Positions 25,225 through 34,004 of a DNA stretch of 62,605 nt are shown in pieces. The stretch's first letter is position 1. Each line of letters starts with the position of its first letter. The position numbers were made by a program, and so were the translations under genes. Source of the DNA: Treponema sp. J25 (GTDB lineage Bacteria > Spirochaetota > Spirochaetia > Treponematales > Breznakiellaceae). The stretch spans positions 1-62,605 of the forward strand of contig NZ_PTQW01000017.1 in NCBI RefSeq assembly GCF_004343725.1, written 5' to 3'. Under the pieces are notes generated by a model. It saw nothing but the letters and a program-made list of their open reading frames with translations. It was not told where the DNA came from and ran no database searches.

Positions 25225-26643
25225 TTATTCTTCCAGTTTTTTCAGGGTTTCCCGGGCTCGCAAGGCCAGGGCTCCGTTTTTTTCATCCGTAAGGCTACGG
25301 ACCGTATCGGCAAGATCGGTAAAACGGTTATTAGCAACCATCTGAAGGCCATAGTTTTTTTCGATTACATCCGAGGATGTCAGGAACTGAAGAGCCAGGG
25401 GCTTTACTGCCTGAGTCTTAGCATTTCCTAACACCCGGGCAAACCCATTGAAAAGATTTTTCTGTTTATCCTTTCGTGCTTCTTCCAGCGCTTTGATAAG
25501 GGGTTCGGCATACCGATCCGCATCAATGCGGATAAGCTCTTCTGCTGCCCCAATCCGCAGGGGGTCACTGTATTTTTTGCTAAAACAAATTTGAGAGAGC
25601 ACCTCCCAAGCCTCAGGGCTTTCTATGGCTCCCAGGGCTTTAATAGCGGCTTCTTTTACCGCAGCAACCGCATCGTTTTCTATTCGAAATTTAAGGAAAG
25701 GAATCGCCACCGTTAACTTTCGCTCTCCCGCTGCCCGGGCCGCCCCTATGCGGGTTTTATAAAAGGAATCCCGGAAAGCATCGAGAATAGCCTGGTCTAC
25801 TTCTGGCCCAGAGAAAGGTCCCAGGGCCCCCACCGCAGCGGCCCGCACATTGGGATCTGCACTGCGCAGGGCTTCAAGGATCGTAGGAAGGGTTTCCTGC
25901 ACTTGAAGGGCCTGGAGCGCCCCTAAGGCCTGGATTCTCCGAACCGGCCGCTCATCGTTATTTTTTGCTATCTCACTGATAAATGAAGCACTGCTCTTAT
26001 CTTGGAGTACCCCCAGGGCTTGGATAATTTGATTTTTTATTTCCTCCTTTTCTGAGGCTTTTGTTTCATAGTACTCCCGAAGATATCGTCCCAATTTTTC
26101 TTTTTCTTCAGAGTCACTGCCTATAGAACCCAAGGCCTTGATTGCGGCGCTTACAAGGCTTGTTTCTTCTGACTCCGCGACTTTTTTTATAGATTCCAGG
26201 GCGTTCTGTTCTTTCCGTACCCCCAGATAGGTAAGGGCCTGAATTACCGTTTCTTTTTTTTCATCATAAAAGTTGTCAATAATCTCAAGGGCCTTTTTTT
26301 CTAGCCCTTTTTTGTTAGCCTCCGAAAAAAAAGAAAAAAGGGCCGTTAAAATCTTAACATTTTTGGTGGTCTCCCCAATACGGATAAGTTCAGTATCCAG
26401 ATAGGTAACGTTTTCTTTTTGAAGTACCGGGATAAGGGCGGCTATTTCTTCTTCTGTCCCATACAGGATAGTATCCCGTCGTTTTTGTTCAATCTGGGAT
26501 GCGGTGTTTTCTCCTTCCTTATTTTGAGCATACACAAAAGGCAAACCGCTTACCTGAAAAAAGAAGGAGAAAAGCAACCATATAAGGCCTATATTCTGGA
26601 CAGAACCAGTTCTTCTAAGGGGTTTCCGCATCGGCTCTTTCAT
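25225..26643 (-). CDS. Exported HEAT-repeat protein
   Basis: A 472-residue protein with an N-terminal signal or anchor (after MKEPMRKPLRR, hydrophobic NIGLIWLLFSFFFQVSGLPFVYAQ). The rest is a chain of HEAT/armadillo-type helical pairs of about 30-35 residues (IQALTYLGVRKEQNALESIKKVAE; SAAIKALGSIGSDSEEKEKL; RRIQALGALQALQVQETLPTILEALRS; VRAAAVGALGPFSGPEVDQAILDAF). Such solenoids bind proteins; no enzyme motif is seen. It is the last gene of the rimP-to-HEAT operon and overlaps tgt by 29 bases. The ATG at 26643 has AGGAG about 13 bases upstream; a second ATG at 26631 is also possible. Confidence 0.82.
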   Translation of the reverse strand: MKEPMRKPLRRTGSVQNIGLIWLLFSFFFQVSGLPFVYAQNKEGENTASQIEQKRRDTILYGTEEEIAALIPVLQKENVTYLDTELIRIGETTKNVKILTALFSFFSEANKKGLEKKALEIIDNFYDEKKETVIQALTYLGVRKEQNALESIKKVAESEETSLVSAAIKALGSIGSDSEEKEKLGRYLREYYETKASEKEEIKNQIIQALGVLQDKSSASFISEIAKNNDERPVRRIQALGALQALQVQETLPTILEALRSADPNVRAAAVGALGPFSGPEVDQAILDAFRDSFYKTRIGAARAAGERKLTVAIPFLKFRIENDAVAAVKEAAIKALGAIESPEAWEVLSQICFSKKYSDPLRIGAAEELIRIDADRYAEPLIKALEEARKDKQKNLFNGFARVLGNAKTQAVKPLALQFLTSSDVIEKNYGLQMVANNRFTDLADTVRSLTDEKNGALALRARETLKKLEE

Positions 26644-27772
26644 ACTGAGAAAGGAACTCCTTTTTAAAGAGAATAAAACGATCTTCTTCAATTGCCTTTC
26701 GAGCCTCCCCTACCAGATTTTGCAAAAAGAATAAATTGTGGTAACTGGCGAGCATGGCATAGAGAATTTCCTTCGTTTTGTATAAATGACGAAGATAGGA
26801 ACGGCTATACGCACGGCACACCTTGCAGGTACACTGTGGATCAAGGGGAGAAAAATCCCGTTCATACTGTTCCCTTTTTATACTTATCGGTCCAGAGGCG
26901 GTAAAGAGTAAGCCGTTCCGGGCAGTTCTCGTGGGGAACACACAGTCAAACATATCGATGCCCTGTTCAATGGCTTCAAGGATGTATCGGGGTGTCCCAA
27001 TGCCCATGACATAGCGGGGTTTTTCTCGGGGAAGCATTTCTGCGGTGGCCGCTAAAAATTCTTGAAACACGGGAAAGGGTTCTCCCACCGAAAGGCCGCC
27101 GATGGCAATTCCCGGCGTATCGGAGGCAACCACCTTTTCGGCGCTCAGTTTTCTCAGGTCGTGATAAAAGTTTCCCTGCACGATAGCAAACAAGATCCCC
27201 TCGTAAGATGTCTTTTCGCGAATCTCCTTCCAGGCTTTTAGGGCCCGCTGTAACCAGAGGTCGGTAATGTGGAGGGCCCTTCGGGCTTCGGTATATTCGG
27301 TTCCCCAACTGGTACAGACATCAAGCTGCATCTGAATGTCACTCCCCAGAATCGCCTGGAGTTCCACTACCCGCTCAGGGGTAAGCAGATGATAGGAGCC
27401 ATCGATGTGGGAACGAAATTTCACTCCCAATTCGCTGATTTTACGGAAGGGGGCCAGAGAAAAGACCTGATATCCCCCCGAATCGGTCAGGATATTTCGC
27501 TCCCATTGGATAAATTGATGCAGGCCCCCTGCCTGTTCTATCACCTCCGGTCCAGGGCGTAAATACAGGTGATAGGTGTTAGAAAGGATGATTTCAAAGC
27601 CTATCTCCGTAAGGTCCTCCTTTGTAAGGGCCTTTACGGTTCCATTGGTTCCCACAGGCATGAACACCGGTGTATGGACTATTCCATGAGGAAGAGTTAA
27701 AAGACCGGTTCGGGCCTTTGAAGAACTATCTTCGTGAACAATGGTGTATACCGATGAAGTTTGCATGGACAC
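26615..27772 (-). CDS. tgt: tRNA-guanine transglycosylase
   Basis: A 385-residue enzyme that exchanges guanine-34 of His, Tyr, Asp and Asn tRNAs for the queuine precursor. Motifs: ILTDSGGYQVFSL (active-site Asp), GGLSVGEP, VMGIGTPRYILEAIEQGIDMFDCVFPTRTARNG (nucleophile Asp), and the zinc site CTCKVCRAYSRSYLRHL plus a later His. queA, the next enzyme of queuosine synthesis, is also in this window (53813-54832) but in another operon. It follows lptG by one base, so it is co-transcribed with it. Confidence 0.97.
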   Translation of the reverse strand: MSMQTSSVYTIVHEDSSSKARTGLLTLPHGIVHTPVFMPVGTNGTVKALTKEDLTEIGFEIILSNTYHLYLRPGPEVIEQAGGLHQFIQWERNILTDSGGYQVFSLAPFRKISELGVKFRSHIDGSYHLLTPERVVELQAILGSDIQMQLDVCTSWGTEYTEARRALHITDLWLQRALKAWKEIREKTSYEGILFAIVQGNFYHDLRKLSAEKVVASDTPGIAIGGLSVGEPFPVFQEFLAATAEMLPREKPRYVMGIGTPRYILEAIEQGIDMFDCVFPTRTARNGLLFTASGPISIKREQYERDFSPLDPQCTCKVCRAYSRSYLRHLYKTKEILYAMLASYHNLFFLQNLVGEARKAIEEDRFILFKKEFLSQYERADAETP

Positions 27773-27773
27773 C

Positions 27774-28838
27774 TCATGTTTTAGCGTAAAATATTCCCAT
27801 GATTCCTAAGATCAGAAAAAGGAACACCGGGAACCATGCCCCATACAGGGGAGGAATATATCCTGTTTTTGCAAGGAGCATCGAAATCATTTGAGCCACA
27901 TAATAAATCACCGCCGCAATAAGACTGGAAAGGAGACTCATGAGGAGAATATTTTTTTTAAAGAGCCCCCCTAAACTGATAGCCAGGAGAGTGACGATAA
28001 ACGTAGTCACCGAAAAGGCATAGCGCCGATAGTAGTCTGCCCGGAAGCGCCGCACAGAAAGACCCGCCTTTTCTAGTTCTTGAATCACAAGCCTCGCGTC
28101 ATGGACTGAAAGCTCTTCTATATCGACACTGCTTCGACGAAATGTTTCTGGTTCCTCCTGAATATCCACCTGCTCTGGCGTGGTAAGCCCTCGATAGAAA
28201 CCATCTTCCCAAACATATTCGGTCGCCCCCTCGATAGACCACCCCTGTTCCTGCCATTGGGCCCGTCGGATTCGGATGATTCGTTCCACCTTCCCTTCCT
28301 CATTTTTTGTCAGGATAAGAAGGCCCTGCAAACTTTTATCGCTATCATTATAAAAATCCGCGATATAGATAATCTTTCCCCCATCTTTTTTTACCACCAC
28401 ATCACTATTGTTCATACTACTTGTTTGACGCAAAAGCATCCGTGAAAGACTATTCTTCTGTCGCAGCGTAGGAATTACCACCCTATCTTCAAAAAAAAAT
28501 GAGGAAATCGAGAGTCCCAAGGAAAGTACGAAGAGGGGCATGACAAAGCGCCAGAGGGGAATGCCCGAGATACAAATGACGGTAAACTCATTTTTTGCAT
28601 ACAACTCGCCTAACACATAGGCCACCGCAAAGAGGAGAGAGACCGGCAAGGCATACGAGACGCACTTGGGAAGATAATACATCGAAACCATCATAATTTG
28701 GGAAAAAGAAACCTCATATGAAAGATACCGCCAGAGGTTTGCAAAAAGATCGATTAATGCGAGGAGAAGCACAAAGAAAAGGAGGGCGCTCACAAAGACA
28801 GGTATAAGTAACTTAAGAAAGTAGCGGTCAAGGGTCAT
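27774..28838 (-). CDS. lptG: LptG-type permease of the YjgP/YjgQ family
   Basis: A 354-residue inner-membrane permease of the family that, with LptF and the ATPase LptB, extracts lipid from the inner membrane for outer-membrane transport. Three N-terminal helices (about 12-35, 52-75, 97-120), a periplasmic beta-jellyroll domain (about 125-265, SSMNNSDVVVKKDGGKIIYIADFYNDS), and three C-terminal helices follow the family layout. The start at 28838 has GGAGG eight bases upstream and overlaps the lptF stop as ATGA; the longer frame to 28874 is unlikely. Whether the organism makes LPS is unknown, so the cargo may be another lipid. Confidence 0.88.
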   Translation of the reverse strand: MTLDRYFLKLLIPVFVSALLFFVLLLALIDLFANLWRYLSYEVSFSQIMMVSMYYLPKCVSYALPVSLLFAVAYVLGELYAKNEFTVICISGIPLWRFVMPLFVLSLGLSISSFFFEDRVVIPTLRQKNSLSRMLLRQTSSMNNSDVVVKKDGGKIIYIADFYNDSDKSLQGLLILTKNEEGKVERIIRIRRAQWQEQGWSIEGATEYVWEDGFYRGLTTPEQVDIQEEPETFRRSSVDIEELSVHDARLVIQELEKAGLSVRRFRADYYRRYAFSVTTFIVTLLAISLGGLFKKNILLMSLLSSLIAAVIYYVAQMISMLLAKTGYIPPLYGAWFPVFLFLILGIMGIFYAKT

Positions 28839-30187
28839 CGATGGAACCTCCAGAAGGCCAGTGCCCCCCCACAACCGATGGCTAAGAGGTTAGGTAGCCA
28901 CATAGCCACAAAGGGAGAAAAACCCTGTCGTATCCCTACGGTTTGCCCCCCTATCAGGAGGGCCCAATACAACACCGCTATAAGGAGCCCTATTCCAAAC
29001 CCGACACTCTGCCCGCTTTTTCGCGCCAAAAGACCTAAAGGGATCGCCAAAAACACAAAGGAAATTCCCCCAAAGGGAATGGAAAATTTTTTATACCATT
29101 CAAGAAGATAGAGCTTATAATTCCTATCTTCGAAAATCATCTTTTCTTCGTTTTTAAGGGCCGTCAGGGTTGAAAAAATAGAATCCAGCCTATTTCTTTG
29201 GTCCCCTTGACCTTGAGAAAGACGCACAAGCTGTTCTAGTTTTTGCCCTTGTTCAAAAATCTGTTTTTGTAGTTCCTTTTGCCGTTGTTGTAAGAGATTG
29301 TGTTTTTTTTGAATTTCCCTATATACATCGAGGGAACTCATTTCCCGTGGTCCGATGGCGACTATGTTTTGCATCATTTTTTGGGTTGAGATCGAATAAA
29401 GCAGCTGATCCGCGGTGGCAAAATCAAAGTCGGTTCGGCTATTTTCTTTGAATATCTGCATGAAGGTATCGGTAAGACGAATTTCTAAATCCTTTGTATT
29501 ACCTTGAGATGATATATTTCCCTCAGCGGCTATGATAAGGCGCCGCTCTCCATCGGCGGTCCTATCCACAATGATCACATCATGAATGGCCTGGGCGTCA
29601 GATTTACCCGTAATTATGAGGGAATCCCGATAGCGCTTTACTGAATCGGACTCAAGTTCCAGAGCGGGCGTAGCAAGCAGGATAGAGCGATACAACTTGC
29701 CAAAGGCAATGGTTCCTGCGGGAAGCAGAATATCATTGGCGATAAAAGAAATGGTTGATATGGCCATACCAAGCAGTATCAGGGGAACATACAAACTTCT
29801 GTAGGAAAGCCCCGATGTAAAAAGGACAAGAATTTCGTTATCTGAAGAGAGCCGTCCCACTGCCATAAGGAGCCCCACCAGAGACGCAAAGGGACTCGCC
29901 ATGGCAACAATAGCAGGAAGCGAATAAAGCAACAATAACAGGACCTCATGGGCAGGTACCCGCTTTGAAAGAATTTCCTCCGCCATAAGGAGCAACTGGT
30001 TCACAAAAAAAATGGCGAAAAAAAAGAAAAAGGCTACAAGAAAAGAAAATAGGGCTTCTCCCATAAAATAGCGAAAAAGGGTAAAAGAAAAGCCACGACC
30101 CGAGCTGCCAAGAGGAGAAGCCAGCGTTTTTTTCTTTAGAGAAAACAAACTATACGGTTGCTTTTGAAAAAAACTATAGCCCTTCAT
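28835..30187 (-). CDS. lptF: LptF-type permease of the YjgP/YjgQ family
   Basis: A 450-residue partner of the adjacent LptG-like permease. Helices are seen at about 45-65, 78-110 and 125-155, then a periplasmic domain containing a coiled-coil insertion (about 300-350, KKHNLLQQRQKELQKQIFEQGQKLEQL) and three C-terminal helices (IPFGGISFVFLAIPLGLLARKSG; VGFGIGLLIAVLYWALLIGG). The LARKSGQSVGFGIGL stretch is a hallmark of LptF/G proteins. The insertion makes it longer than the usual 360 residues. The N-terminal 40 residues are basic and cytoplasmic. It overlaps the M16 gene by 14 bases and lptG by 4. Confidence 0.88.
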   Translation of the reverse strand: MKGYSFFQKQPYSLFSLKKKTLASPLGSSGRGFSFTLFRYFMGEALFSFLVAFFFFFAIFFVNQLLLMAEEILSKRVPAHEVLLLLLYSLPAIVAMASPFASLVGLLMAVGRLSSDNEILVLFTSGLSYRSLYVPLILLGMAISTISFIANDILLPAGTIAFGKLYRSILLATPALELESDSVKRYRDSLIITGKSDAQAIHDVIIVDRTADGERRLIIAAEGNISSQGNTKDLEIRLTDTFMQIFKENSRTDFDFATADQLLYSISTQKMMQNIVAIGPREMSSLDVYREIQKKHNLLQQRQKELQKQIFEQGQKLEQLVRLSQGQGDQRNRLDSIFSTLTALKNEEKMIFEDRNYKLYLLEWYKKFSIPFGGISFVFLAIPLGLLARKSGQSVGFGIGLLIAVLYWALLIGGQTVGIRQGFSPFVAMWLPNLLAIGCGGALAFWRFHR

Positions 30188-31517
30188 AAAAAGAGGTGCT
30201 CCGACTTTTTATATACTTCCGAATTTTTTTAGGACCCGCCACAAAAATAATTGGGTCCTGCCCCAAAAATTCCTGCACAAGAGAGGCAATGTGTTCAATC
30301 TCGGTACGTTCAATAAGGGACTGACTTTCTGCAAGGCTGAGAATTCGATTTTGATACAAGGCTTGCCGACCCAGTCGACGCATCCGGTACTCCATATCCT
30401 GGCTGGAGATACGCAACATACCCTTAAGATGAGAACGACTTGTCACGAGTTCTTCCGTCGTACAGGGGATATTTCTCAACCGCTCTATTTCTCGGTCTAT
30501 GGCATCCATGGTTTTAAAAAGGTCCTGAGTCGAACAGGTGGCATATATTACAAGGAGCGAACAATCCCGGAAGAGCATTTCGCTGCTGTAGATGGTATAA
30601 CAAAGGCCCGCTTCTTCGCGAATATGCTGGAATAAGCGGGAACTTACCGAGTCTCCGATGATAGTATTCGCAAGCGCCAGGGTATGGTATTCCTCGATAG
30701 AAACCGTACGAGCCAAAGGAAAGGCATAAAAAAGCTGAACATACTGGGAGGAAAGTTCATAAAAACCAAGGGTTCCCGGTGTTGGTTCTGGTGCTAAGAA
30801 AGAAAATTGACTTTCTTCATTCCTGAAAGGGAATCCCCAGGGGCTCTCATAGGTAGCAGCAATATCTCTCCATGCCTTATACGCTTCCTCGGGAGCAATA
30901 GCTCCCGCCACCGAAATTACCGCAGGTTTATTCTGGATATGGTGAGTAAAAAACTGATAGACCTCATCCCGCGTAAAACGGGAAACCAGGGGTATGGTCC
31001 CGCCAATGGGGTAGCCAAGACTGTGACGAGGCCACAGAAAAGAAAAGAACGCTTCGTAGGCTACCTCTTCCACATCATCCTGAGCGGCTTCCAGTTCATT
31101 AATGATGACTGTTTTTTCTTTAGCAAAATCATCCTCGGTAAAAGAAGGGGAAGCGATCAGATCAGAAACGATATCCAGAACCGTAGCAAATCCTTCGGTA
31201 GGAACCACGGCGTGGAGCGCCATGGTTTCTCGCTCCGTAAAGGCATTGAGCATCCCCCCCAGAGAATCGATGGTACAGGCAATTTCCCGGGCAGAATAAC
31301 GACGGGTGCCTTTAAAAAGCATATGCTCCACCATATGGGTCATGCCGTTCTCTTTGGGGGCTTCGTCCCGGGAACCCACATTGAACCATACCCCAATGGC
31401 TACAACAGACGCTCCTCCCGTTTCTTCAAAAAAGGGGGTGATTCCCGCCGATTCGTGTGGTAGAGAACTTTCCACCACTAATTCACCCTGAGAGGGGAGC
31501 ACATACTCACGAATCAA
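30174..31517 (-). CDS. M16-family zinc metalloprotease
   Basis: A 447-residue pitrilysin/processing-peptidase-type protease. The inverted zinc motif HMVEH lies at residues 61-65 with the third ligand Glu in the later NELEAAQDDVEE stretch, so the enzyme should be active. Both halves of the M16 fold are present; the second half carries the SSRLFQHIREEAGLCYTIYS signature. No signal peptide is seen, so it acts in the cytoplasm. It directly follows pnp with no gap, the same neighbour relation as the pnp-linked M16 gene of Bacillus. Its substrates are unknown. Confidence 0.93.
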   Translation of the reverse strand: MIREYVLPSQGELVVESSLPHESAGITPFFEETGGASVVAIGVWFNVGSRDEAPKENGMTHMVEHMLFKGTRRYSAREIACTIDSLGGMLNAFTERETMALHAVVPTEGFATVLDIVSDLIASPSFTEDDFAKEKTVIINELEAAQDDVEEVAYEAFFSFLWPRHSLGYPIGGTIPLVSRFTRDEVYQFFTHHIQNKPAVISVAGAIAPEEAYKAWRDIAATYESPWGFPFRNEESQFSFLAPEPTPGTLGFYELSSQYVQLFYAFPLARTVSIEEYHTLALANTIIGDSVSSRLFQHIREEAGLCYTIYSSEMLFRDCSLLVIYATCSTQDLFKTMDAIDREIERLRNIPCTTEELVTSRSHLKGMLRISSQDMEYRMRRLGRQALYQNRILSLAESQSLIERTEIEHIASLVQEFLGQDPIIFVAGPKKIRKYIKSRSTSFYEGL

Positions 31518-33623
31518 CTATCCCCTCCGGGAATTTCCCCCCTCTTCTTCAAGGGCATCAATATAGGAAAGATTGAGCCGTCCCATCTTGTCAATTTCTA
31601 AGAGCTTCACCGGAATCTTCTGGCCTTCCTTTACCACTTCGGTAACACTATTAATCCGTTTACGAGAAAGTTTAGAAATATGAACCAGCCCCTCTTTACC
31701 TGGTAAAATTTCCACAAAGGCCCCAAAATCCATGATTCGCCGGACTACCCCTTCGTACACACGGCCGACCTCAGGGTCCTCCACAATGCCAATTACCGCG
31801 AGGCGAGCATTTTCCGCATCCCGGGCGTTTTTCCCATAAATGGTCACGGTTCCATCGTTTTCAGTGTTGATGGTTACCTGATATTGCTCACAGAGAGCTT
31901 TGATGGTTTTTCCACCCGGACCGATGAGGGCCCCGATCTTATCGGTTTCAATCTTGAGGGTTACGATTTTGGGAGCAAACTCACTGATACTCTCAGTAGG
32001 TTTATTCAATGTCTGGTTCATAATAGAAAGAATATGGAGCCGTCCCCGTCGAGCCTGATCCAGGGCTTTCCGCATAATCTCAGGATTAACTCCGGCAATC
32101 TTAATATCCATCTGGAAACCGGTAATACCATCTTCTGTTCCGGCTACTTTAAAATCCATATCTCCGAGGTGATCCTCTTCACCCAGAATATCGGAAAGCA
32201 CCGCGTAACGCGTCCCATCGGTGACGAGCCCCATGGCAATACCGGCCACAGGCTTTTTCATGGGGACCCCCGCATGGAGGAGCGACAGGGTTCCTCCACA
32301 GACTGTGGCCATAGAAGAAGAACCGTTTGACTCAAGAATTTCCGAAACCACCCGGATGGTATAGGGGAATTCCTCTTTGGAAGGAATCATCGCTTCAAGG
32401 GCCCGGCGAGCCAGGTTCCCATGGCCGATTTCCCGGCGTCCCGTACTGAGCCGGCCTACTTCTCCCACCGAGAATGGGGGGAAGTTATAATGAAGGATAA
32501 AACGCTCCCGCTTATCCCCTTCGATATCATCATAAATTTGCTCGTCAAAAACTGTCCCTAAGGTTGTAACCACCAGGGCCTGGGTCTCTCCTCGAGTAAA
32601 TAAGGCAGATCCATGGGTGCGCGGCAAAACCCCAATTTCACAGGTAATAGGCCGAATATCTTCAAGTCCCCGTCCATCCACCCGAATACCCCGATCAAGA
32701 ATACTAGACCGAAGAATTTCGTAGGTCATATCTTCAAAAAGGGCATCAAAAAGCTTTGCCTGATTTTCATCGGCCAACTGTTCTGCAAATTGGGCAGCCA
32801 CCGTCTCTTTTACCGCTTTAATTGCGTTACTCCGCTCGTGTTTTCCCTTTACAAAGAGGGCATGTTCAAGTTGAGGATAGGCAAGGGAACGAATTGCTTC
32901 CTTGTTAAGGAGTTCTACCGTCACTTCCTGAAGGGGCAGTTTTTCCTTCCCCGCCAGGGAACGAAGTTGCTCCTGTAATTCGCAGAGCTGAATAATAACC
33001 TGGTGGGCCTTTTCCAGGGCGGTAATCATCTGATCTTCACTTACCTCTTTTGCGCCCCCTTCCACCATAGTAATACCATCTTTGGTACCCGCTACCACGA
33101 TTTCAAGGGATGACCGTTCAATTTGATCATAGGTAGGATTGACCAGGTATTCCCCGTCCACAAGACAAATGCGTACCCCTGCTACGGGTCCATTAAAGGG
33201 AATATCTGAAATATGTACCGCCGCCGAAGAAGCGAGGATAGCCAGAATATCCGGTGGATTAATCTGGTCTGCCGAAACGGTAGTAGGAATAAGTTGAATT
33301 TCCCGACCAAACCGTTTATCAAAGAGGGGCCGCATGGGCCGATCTATCAGACGGGAAACAAGAATCTCCTTATCTTTTGGGCGGCCCTCTCGTTTAATAA
33401 AACCACCCGGAATTTTTCCTGCCGCATAGTACTTTTCATTATAATCCACCGTGAGGGGAACATAATCAAGCCCTTCCTGGGCACTGTCGGAAGCACATAC
33501 GGTGGCAATCACCGCTACCCCCGCATACTGGGCATAGACCGCCCCATTGGCTTGTTTTGCCATTCTCCCGGTTTCAAGGATTAACTCCTCACCGGCAATT
33601 GTCATTGATACTCGTTGAACCAT
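31518..33623 (-). CDS. pnp: Polynucleotide phosphorylase
   Basis: A 701-residue 3'-to-5' exoribonuclease that degrades RNA by phosphorolysis. Two RNase PH-like domains are present (about 10-220 and 310-540; the latter with FPPFSVGEVGRLSTGRREIGHGNLARRAL and FKVAGTEDGITGFQMDIK), followed by KH (IGALIGPGGKTIKALCEQ) and S1 (GRVYEGVVRRIMDFGAFVEILPGKEGLVHISKL) domains. The ATG at 33623 is preceded by AAGGAAGA. The frame stays open to 33704, but that extension crosses the terminator hairpin and is not protein-like. It follows rpsO, with a strong terminator in between. Confidence 0.97.
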   Translation of the reverse strand: MVQRVSMTIAGEELILETGRMAKQANGAVYAQYAGVAVIATVCASDSAQEGLDYVPLTVDYNEKYYAAGKIPGGFIKREGRPKDKEILVSRLIDRPMRPLFDKRFGREIQLIPTTVSADQINPPDILAILASSAAVHISDIPFNGPVAGVRICLVDGEYLVNPTYDQIERSSLEIVVAGTKDGITMVEGGAKEVSEDQMITALEKAHQVIIQLCELQEQLRSLAGKEKLPLQEVTVELLNKEAIRSLAYPQLEHALFVKGKHERSNAIKAVKETVAAQFAEQLADENQAKLFDALFEDMTYEILRSSILDRGIRVDGRGLEDIRPITCEIGVLPRTHGSALFTRGETQALVVTTLGTVFDEQIYDDIEGDKRERFILHYNFPPFSVGEVGRLSTGRREIGHGNLARRALEAMIPSKEEFPYTIRVVSEILESNGSSSMATVCGGTLSLLHAGVPMKKPVAGIAMGLVTDGTRYAVLSDILGEEDHLGDMDFKVAGTEDGITGFQMDIKIAGVNPEIMRKALDQARRGRLHILSIMNQTLNKPTESISEFAPKIVTLKIETDKIGALIGPGGKTIKALCEQYQVTINTENDGTVTIYGKNARDAENARLAVIGIVEDPEVGRVYEGVVRRIMDFGAFVEILPGKEGLVHISKLSRKRINSVTEVVKEGQKIPVKLLEIDKMGRLNLSYIDALEEEGGNSRRG

Positions 33624-33645
33624 AAATACTTCTATCTTCCTTAAG

Positions 33646-33702
33646 AAAAAATAAAAAAGCCCGGCGTCGGTTGCGTCCCACGCCATCCCGACCACACCGG
33701 GC
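33646..33702 (-). terminator. Intrinsic terminator between rpsO and pnp
   Basis: On the minus strand a GC-rich stem begins GCCCGG (33702 downward) and closes with CCGGGC (ending 33659), partly extended by GTCGG/CCGAC-type pairs, followed by TTTTTTATTTTTT (33658-33646). It is a textbook intrinsic terminator, yet lies inside an operon: pnp and five more genes follow. Confidence 0.85.
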
Positions 33703-33713
33703 ACCGATTCGCA

Positions 33714-33983
33714 TTACTTGCGAATACCTAGGTCTTTAATCAGCGTCCGATAGCCATTAAGATCGGTTCGCTGCATGTACCGGAGGAGGCGCCTTCGCTG
33801 CCCAACCAGCTTTAACAGCCCCCGTTCTGCGGACTTATCCTTTTTGAACTGTTTGCAGTGCTCCGTGAGCTGATTAATCCGCTCCGTAAGCAGGGCAATC
33901 TGGACCGCGGTATTTCCCGTATCCTTTTCGCTTTTTCCATACTTAGTGATAATACCGGCGGTTTCATGCTTCTCTAATGCCAT
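33714..33983 (-). CDS. rpsO: 30S ribosomal protein S15
   Basis: The 89-residue S15 protein, which binds 16S rRNA early in assembly of the small subunit platform. The conserved LTERINQLTEHCKQFKKD and GLLKLVGQRRRLLRYMQ stretches are present and length is exactly that of the family. GGAGAGG precedes the ATG. It lies between ribF and pnp; in many bacteria rpsO-pnp are adjacent and S15 represses its own translation, but no operator can be confirmed here. Confidence 0.98.
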   Translation of the reverse strand: MALEKHETAGIITKYGKSEKDTGNTAVQIALLTERINQLTEHCKQFKKDKSAERGLLKLVGQRRRLLRYMQRTDLNGYRTLIKDLGIRK

Positions 33984-34004
33984 ATAGTTTCCTCTCCTTA
34001 CAAC

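Noticed and set aside
30807-31463. 218-residue plus-strand frame opposite the M16 protease gene
   Set aside because: It covers the zinc-site region in antisense and has no initiation signals.
33624-33704. N-terminal extension of pnp
   Set aside because: The extra 27 residues are encoded by the terminator hairpin; the internal ATG at 33623 has a good ribosome site and matches the family start.
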